From assembly GCA_035933635.1 (NCBI GenBank), contig DASYYY010000030.1:1-64000 (forward strand): DNA of 64,000 nucleotides. Reading direction: 5' to 3'. The DNA is from JAKIVR01 sp035933635. Its GTDB lineage: Archaea; Thermoplasmatota; Thermoplasmata; Lutacidiplasmatales; UBA184. Position numbers and translations under genes: made by a program. Position 1 is the stretch's first letter, and each line of letters opens with the position of its first letter. The notes beneath the pieces were generated by a model. It saw nothing but the letters and a program-made list of their open reading frames with translations. It was not told the origin of the DNA and did not search any database. Positions 59,723 to 64,000 of the stretch are shown here, one piece after another.

Positions 59723-61396
59723 ATGGCGAGCCGGCGCTCCCGCTCCGAACCCGCCCGGACCGCGTGGGAGAAGGCCGCCCACGAGGCGATCGGAGATCGC
59801 GCCGAGGGCGGCGCCGTGCCGTTGCTGAGCGTGCCGGCGGAAGATCCGCTCGCCGAATCGCTCGAGGCGATCGGGCTGCCGGCCCGGTCTCCGTTCACCC
59901 GGGGGATCCAGCCGACGATGTACCGCGGCCGGCTCTGGACGTTCCGCCAGTACTCCGGGTTCGGCACGGCCGCCGAGACCAACCGGCGCTACCGCTACCT
60001 GCTGAAGAGCGGCCAGACCGGACTGTCGGTCGCCTTCGACCTTCCCACACAGATCGGCTACGACTCCGACCATCCCCGGGCTCGGGGTGAGGTCGGCCGC
60101 TGCGGGGTGGCGATCAGCTCGGTCGCCGACATGGAGACGCTGTTCCACGAGATCCCGCTCGACCGCGCGACCGTCTCGATGACGATCAACGCGACCGCGC
60201 CGATCCTCACCGCGCTGATCGTCAGCGTCGCGGAATCCCACGGGGTGCCCCGGGCGCGGCTCGGCGGGACCGTCCAGAACGACATCCTCAAGGAGTACGT
60301 CGCCCGCGGGACCTACATCTACCCGCCCGAGGCGTCGATCCGGCTCACCGTCGACCTGATCGAGTTCGCGACGCGCGAGATGCCGCAGTGGAACTACATC
60401 AGCGTCTCCGGCTACCACATGCGCGAGGCCGGCGCCACCGCCGTCCAGGAGGTGGCGTTCACCGTCGCCAACGCCATCGCCTACGTGCGCGCCGTCAAGG
60501 ACCGCGGGCTCGACGTCGACGAGTTCCTCCCCCGGCTGTCGTTCTTCTTCAGCTCGGACCGCAATTTCCTGGAGGAGATCGCGAAGTTCCGGGCCGCCCG
60601 ACGGCTCTGGTCGATCGTGACCCGCGAGGTGCTGGGCGCCCGGCTCGCACGATCGCAGCAGCTGCGCTTCCACACGCAGACCGCCGGCTCGTCGCTGACC
60701 GCCCAGCAGCCCGAGCTCAACGTCATCCGCACGACCCTCGAGGGACTCGCCGGTGTCCTCGGGGGCACGCAATCGCTCCACACCAACGCCCTCGACGAGG
60801 CGCTCGGCCTGCCGACGCCGGAGTCGGCCCGGCTCGCGCTGAGGACCCAGCAGCTCCTCGCCGAGGAGTCCGGGGTGACCTCGACCGTCGACCCCCTCGG
60901 CGGGTCCTACGCCATCGAGGAGCTCACCGACCGGATCGTCCAGGACGCGCGGGCCTACCTCGACCGTATCGAGTCGATGGGCGGCTCGTTGAAAGCGGTC
61001 GAGCGCGGCTTCTTCCAGTCCGAGATCGCCCACGAGGCCTACCGCACCGCGCGGGCCCGGGAGGCGAAGACCGAGCTCGTCGTCGGTGTCAACACCCTCG
61101 AGGAGGGCAATCCCGAGTTCTCGCTCTTCCCTCGACGGGGGAAGAAGGGCGTCGAGGTCCTGCGGGTCACCCCCGAGCAGGAGGCCGCCCAGGTGCACCG
61201 CGTCGAGAGGTTCCGGGCGCGCCGATCGTCTTCCGAGGCCGAGGCGGCCCTCGGCCGGTTGGGCCAGGTCACCGACGCCGGGGGCAACGTGATGGCCCCG
61301 CTGCTCCAGGCCCTCCAAGCCCACGCGACGCTGGGCGAGGTCGCCGACCTCTGGCGGAGCCGGTTCGGCGAGTACCAGCCCTCGCGGGCGTTCTGA
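59723..61396 (+). CDS. mcmA: Methylmalonyl-CoA mutase, large (catalytic) subunit
   Basis: The enzyme rearranges (R)-methylmalonyl-CoA to succinyl-CoA using adenosylcobalamin. The 557-residue product contains TMYRGRLWTFRQYSGFGTA with the active-site Tyr, GQTGLSVAFDLPTQ, GYHMREAGA with the catalytic His, and HTQTAGSSLTAQQPELN. It ends without a cobalamin-binding domain, so it is the large subunit of the two-subunit archaeal form; the small B12 subunit is not in this window. The ATG at 59723 has GGAGGT 9 nt upstream. The epimerase gene follows at 14 nt. Confidence 0.93.
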   Translation: MASRRSRSEPARTAWEKAAHEAIGDRAEGGAVPLLSVPAEDPLAESLEAIGLPARSPFTRGIQPTMYRGRLWTFRQYSGFGTAAETNRRYRYLLKSGQTGLSVAFDLPTQIGYDSDHPRARGEVGRCGVAISSVADMETLFHEIPLDRATVSMTINATAPILTALIVSVAESHGVPRARLGGTVQNDILKEYVARGTYIYPPEASIRLTVDLIEFATREMPQWNYISVSGYHMREAGATAVQEVAFTVANAIAYVRAVKDRGLDVDEFLPRLSFFFSSDRNFLEEIAKFRAARRLWSIVTREVLGARLARSQQLRFHTQTAGSSLTAQQPELNVIRTTLEGLAGVLGGTQSLHTNALDEALGLPTPESARLALRTQQLLAEESGVTSTVDPLGGSYAIEELTDRIVQDARAYLDRIESMGGSLKAVERGFFQSEIAHEAYRTARAREAKTELVVGVNTLEEGNPEFSLFPRRGKKGVEVLRVTPEQEAAQVHRVERFRARRSSSEAEAALGRLGQVTDAGGNVMAPLLQALQAHATLGEVADLWRSRFGEYQPSRAF

Positions 61397-61410
61397 ACGG
61401 AGTCCTGGGA

Positions 61411-61809
61411 ATGGAAGTCGACCACATCGGCATCGCGGTACACGACCTCGCGGCGGCACTCCCCCGTTGGGAGCGGACCCTGGGCAGCGCGGCCAGTCCC
61501 CCCGAGGAGGTCCCGACGCAGAAGGTCCGGGTCGCCTTTCTGGAGGCCGGCGCGACGCACATCGAGTTCCTCGAGCCGACCGACCCGAGCTCCGCCGTGG
61601 GGCGGTTCCTCGAGTCGCGGGGGGAGGGGATGCACCACATCGCCTACCTGGTCCCGAGCGTCGACAAGATGCTCGCCCAGCTCGTGGCCGAGGGGGCGCG
61701 CGTGATCGATCCGGTCTCGCGCCCGGGGGCCCGCGGACGCCGCGTCGGCTTCGCCCATCCCTCGGCCTTCGGTGGGGTGCTCGTCGAGTTCGTGGAGAAG
61801 GGCCGATGA
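61411..61809 (+). CDS. mce: Methylmalonyl-CoA epimerase
   Basis: Mce interconverts (S)- and (R)-methylmalonyl-CoA, linking propionyl-CoA carboxylation to the mutase. The 132-residue glyoxalase-fold protein has MEVDHIGIAVHDL with a metal His, HIEFLEPTDPSS, GEGMHHIAYLV with the second His, and the C-terminal GVLVEFVEK with the Glu ligand. The ATG at 61411 starts exactly at the family's N-terminus; a longer same-frame reading through the mutase gene is not coding. Its TGA overlaps the enolase ATG (ATGA). Confidence 0.94.
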   Translation: MEVDHIGIAVHDLAAALPRWERTLGSAASPPEEVPTQKVRVAFLEAGATHIEFLEPTDPSSAVGRFLESRGEGMHHIAYLVPSVDKMLAQLVAEGARVIDPVSRPGARGRRVGFAHPSAFGGVLVEFVEKGR

Positions 61810-63023
61810 GCCAGGTCGTCGAGGCGACCCTCCGGCAGGTCTACGACAGCCGCGGAAAGCCGACGGTCGAGGCGACCGTGGCGACCGAAGCCGGGGCCGT
61901 CGGACGGGCGGCGGCGCCCAGCGGGGCGAGCACGGGGACCCACGAGGTGCAGGCGTTCCCGGCGGGCGGAGTGGCCGAGGCGCTCGCCACGTTCGGCGCT
62001 CGGCTCCGAAGCCGGCTGATCGGCCATCGGACCGACGACCAGACCGGGTGGGACCGGACGCTCCACGAGGTCGATGGGAGTCCGTCGTTCGAGCGGATCG
62101 GCGGGAACACGGCCACGGCGCTCTCGCTCGCTCTGTCCCTCGCGCGGAGCATCGAGGACGACGCGCCGCTCTGGGAGCTTTGGCGCCGGCCCGGCGTGGC
62201 CCGCAAGCAGTACCCGGCCATCGTCGGCAACTGCCTGAACGGCGGGCGACACGCGATCGGCGGACCGGAGTTCCAGGAGTTCATCGCCTTCGCCCACGCC
62301 CAGGACCCCGCCGATTCGGTGCGGGCCGCCCTCGAGGTGCACCATCGGGTGGGCGAGGCGCTCCACCAGCGCTTCCCCAACGCCTCGCTGGGCCGAGGGG
62401 ACGAGGGGGGCTGGGTGGCGCCGGTGTCGAGCCTCGAGGGGCTCGAGGTGCTGGCCGCGGCGTGCACGGCGGTCCGCGACGAGCTCCGGCTTCCCGTCCA
62501 CCCCGGCGTGGACTTGGCCGCCAGCGAGTTCTTCCGCGACGGGAAGTACCGCTATCGCGACCGGGCCCTCGATCCCGAAGGTCAGCTCGGGTTCCTGACC
62601 GAGCTGGTCGACCGGTTCGAGCTCCACTACGTCGAGGACCCGTTCGAACAGGAGGGCTTCGATTCCTTCGCCAAGTTCACCGAGGCGGTCGGGAAGCGTA
62701 CGTTGGTGGTCGGGGACGATCTCTACACCACGAGCGTGCGCCGGATCGAGCGGGGCGTCAAGGCCCGTGCGACGAACTCGGTGCTGATCAAGGTCAACCA
62801 GGTGGGCACGCTGACCGACACGTTCGCCGCGGTCGACCTGGCCCGCGCCACGGGCTGGACCACGGTCAGCTCGCACCGCTCCGGGGACGTCCCGGAAGGC
62901 TGGCTGGCCCACCTGGCCGTCGCCAGCGCCGCCGCGGGCATCAAATGCGGACTTCTCGGCGGAGAACGGGTGGCAAAGCTAAATGAACTCCTACGCGTCG
63001 CGGCCCCGTCCGAGGCGACCTAA
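61806..63023 (+). CDS. eno: Enolase
   Basis: Enolase interconverts 2-phosphoglycerate and phosphoenolpyruvate. The 405-residue protein has YDSRGKPTVEATV and AAPSGASTGTHE at the N-terminus, NCLNGGRHA and GGPEFQEF, the catalytic metal residues in YVEDPFEQE and VGDDLY, LIKVNQVGTLTDT with the catalytic Lys, and SSHRSGD. It is slightly shorter than most enolases, and the usual SHRSGE motif ends in Asp here. The gene is translationally coupled to mce upstream and abuts rps2, an eno-rps2 order that is common in archaea. Confidence 0.94.
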   Translation: MSQVVEATLRQVYDSRGKPTVEATVATEAGAVGRAAAPSGASTGTHEVQAFPAGGVAEALATFGARLRSRLIGHRTDDQTGWDRTLHEVDGSPSFERIGGNTATALSLALSLARSIEDDAPLWELWRRPGVARKQYPAIVGNCLNGGRHAIGGPEFQEFIAFAHAQDPADSVRAALEVHHRVGEALHQRFPNASLGRGDEGGWVAPVSSLEGLEVLAAACTAVRDELRLPVHPGVDLAASEFFRDGKYRYRDRALDPEGQLGFLTELVDRFELHYVEDPFEQEGFDSFAKFTEAVGKRTLVVGDDLYTTSVRRIERGVKARATNSVLIKVNQVGTLTDTFAAVDLARATGWTTVSSHRSGDVPEGWLAHLAVASAAAGIKCGLLGGERVAKLNELLRVAAPSEAT

Positions 63024-63689
63024 GTGATGAATGCGGAGGAGGCGGTCCCGGAGGCTCCGCCCACCGACACCGAAGGGCAGGATACCCGCCCCGGGGAGCT
63101 GCTCATCCCCGAGGACACCTACCTCACCTCGGGCGTGCACATCGGCACGCAGCAGAAGTCGGCGAGCATGCGCCGCTTCGTCTACAAGATCCGCTACGAC
63201 GGCCTGTACGTTCTCGACATCAAGGAGACCGACCGGCGGATCCGGCTCGCCGCCCAGTTCCTCGCCCGCTTCCCCCCCGACAAGATCCTCGCCGTCAGCC
63301 AGCGCCAGTACGGCCAGAAGCCCGTCCGGTTGTTCTCCAAGAGCATCGGGGCGGTCTCGTTCTCCGAGCGGTTCGTTCCCGGTTGCCTGACCAACCCCGC
63401 CCTCGCCGAGTACATCGAGCCCAAGGTCCTGATGGTCACCGACCCGGCGACCGATCAGCAGGCGCTGAGCGAGGCGGTCTCCATCGGGATCCCGGTCGTG
63501 GGGATCTGCGACGTCAACAACGAGACGCGCAACGTCGACCTCGTCATCCCCGCCAACAACAAGGGACGAGTCGCCCTCGCCACGGTCTACTGGCTGCTCA
63601 CCCGCGAGATCCTCAAGATCCGCGCCGGGAACGCCGCCGAGGCGCCCGGCTTCACGCTGGGTATCGAGGACTTCCAGGCCGCCCTGTAG
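63024..63689 (+). CDS. rps2: Small ribosomal subunit protein uS2
   Basis: uS2 is a component of the 30S subunit near the mRNA exit. The product of about 221 residues has an acidic N-terminal extension, then the family core: YLTSGVHIGTQQKSASMRRFVY, YVLDIKETDRRIRLA, PGCLTNPALAEYIEPKVLMV and the typical PVVGICDVNNETRNVDLVIPANNKGR. The start is either the GTG at 63024, directly after the enolase stop, or the ATG at 63027. It belongs to the enolase transcript. Confidence 0.95.
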   Translation: MMNAEEAVPEAPPTDTEGQDTRPGELLIPEDTYLTSGVHIGTQQKSASMRRFVYKIRYDGLYVLDIKETDRRIRLAAQFLARFPPDKILAVSQRQYGQKPVRLFSKSIGAVSFSERFVPGCLTNPALAEYIEPKVLMVTDPATDQQALSEAVSIGIPVVGICDVNNETRNVDLVIPANNKGRVALATVYWLLTREILKIRAGNAAEAPGFTLGIEDFQAAL

Positions 63690-63772
63690 GCCCGGCGCGG
63701 GCCACGCGCGCAGCGGCCACGGCTCCCCTTCAAGCCATCGGCGCGCGCGACGAGCGTCGGCGCTCCGGCCCC

Positions 63773-63778
63773 TTTATT
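63773..63778 (+). promoter_or_regulatory. TATA box of the TrmB-like gene
   Basis: TTTATT lies about 25 nt before the GTG at 63801, the leaderless spacing seen across this window. Confidence 0.5.
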
Positions 63779-63800
63779 CCGTTCTGCGCCAGTTCGGGGC

Positions 63801-64000
63801 GTGCCCAAGCCCAAGAACGGTCTCCTCGAGATCCTCGTCGCGCGCGGCGTGGCCGAGCCGGCCGCTCGGATCTACCTGGTGGCGGCCCGCGGCTCGCCGC
63901 TGACCGCCGCGGAGCTGGCGCGCTCGACGGCGATCCACCGCGTGCACGGCTACCGGTTCATCCGTGAACTGGTGGCCGAAGGGCTGCTGCGGCCGGTCGG
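63801..64000 (+). CDS. TrmB-like winged-helix transcriptional regulator (partial)
   Basis: The 66 residues visible before the window ends (GTG start) form a winged helix: LLEILVARGVAEPAARIYLV, then SPLTAAELARSTAIHRVHGYRFIRELVAEGLL. The pattern of one helix, 'AARIYL', 'TAAELA' and a 'Y/R-x-I-x-L' recognition helix matches the TrmB/sugar-specific regulator family. The C-terminal effector domain is beyond the window, so the ligand is unknown. It has its own promoter after rps2. Confidence 0.7.
   Translation, partial: MPKPKNGLLEILVARGVAEPAARIYLVAARGSPLTAAELARSTAIHRVHGYRFIRELVAEGLLRPV

Noticed and set aside
56650..59982. 1110-residue open frame on the minus strand opposite pheS/pheT
   Set aside because: It lies wholly antisense to two well-recognised synthetase genes. 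The high GC content makes long stop-free antisense frames common, and the translation is Arg/Gly/Asp-rich with no domain.
60388..61410. Long N-terminal extension of the epimerase frame
   Set aside because: It overlaps the mutase gene in another frame and is Arg/Pro/Gly-rich. The family N-terminus begins exactly at the ATG 61411.

Overview
The window is about 64 kb of GC-rich archaeal chromosome. The archaeal assignment rests on the 3' end of a 16S rRNA gene, archaeal riboflavin enzymes (RibL and archaeal-type RibC), the primase large subunit PriL, exosome Csl4, an ATP-dependent DNA ligase, an intron-bearing tRNA-Leu, Pth2, archaeal two-subunit PheRS and TATA boxes about 25-27 nt upstream of leaderless start codons. 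The 16S gene has no tRNA or 23S gene behind it. Together with S53 (sedolisin) proteases and repeat-rich surface proteins this fits a high-GC member of the Thermoplasmatota, probably a peptide-degrading heterotroph; S53 enzymes are usually acid-acting. The lineage call is inference, and I cannot name a genus.

Layout. 1-0.56 kb: 16S 3' end. 0.7-2.8 kb: riboflavin/FAD operon ribB-ribL-ribC-ribH. 2.9-4.1 kb: ferredoxin, a COG2085 NAD(P)-binding protein and a 50-residue zinc ribbon. 4.2-8.6 kb: biotin ligase plus three genes matching the 12S, 5S and 1.3S subunits of a transcarboxylase. 8.75-12.7 kb: a 1306-residue beta-helix/repeat surface protein. 12.7-22.7 kb: RtcB, a PKD-rich sedolisin, a site-2-type protease, PriL, a CDP-alcohol phosphatidyltransferase and an AK6-type kinase. 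22.7-29.5 kb: a 1685-residue sedolisin and a companion surface protein, both with a C2H2 zinc finger on the predicted cytoplasmic tail. 29.6-35.1 kb (minus strand): SHMT, Csl4, METTL5-like methyltransferase, tRNA-Leu, PRC-barrel protein, DNA ligase, ribulose-phosphate epimerase. 35.1-44.3 kb: a peptide-type ABC transporter with a pilin-like binding protein. 44.5-46.7 kb: Pth2, a membrane protein and SRP54. 46.9-53.2 kb: a GltD-like flavoprotein, a third sedolisin with a cytoplasmic zinc ribbon, and two ACT-domain paralogues flanking a soluble C2H2 protein. 53.3-56.4 kb: a second pilin-like binding protein. 56.5-63.7 kb: PheS, PheT, methylmalonyl-CoA mutase large subunit, its epimerase, enolase and ribosomal protein S2. 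63.8 kb to the end: start of a TrmB-like regulator.

How the parts may fit. Membrane-anchored sedolisins could digest external protein, pilin-like binding proteins and the Opp-type importer could take up the peptides, and the transcarboxylase-like complex with the mutase/epimerase could process propionyl-CoA from branched and odd-chain carbon. The least expected theme is a set of extracytoplasmic proteases and surface proteins that cross the membrane once and end in a zinc finger inside the cell. A site-2 protease gene and a soluble protein with the same finger spacing lie nearby. This suggests, but does not prove, a membrane-to-cytoplasm signalling or docking system.

No stretch longer than about 300 bases lacks a gene. 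No CRISPR array, insertion sequence, integrase or attachment site was seen.
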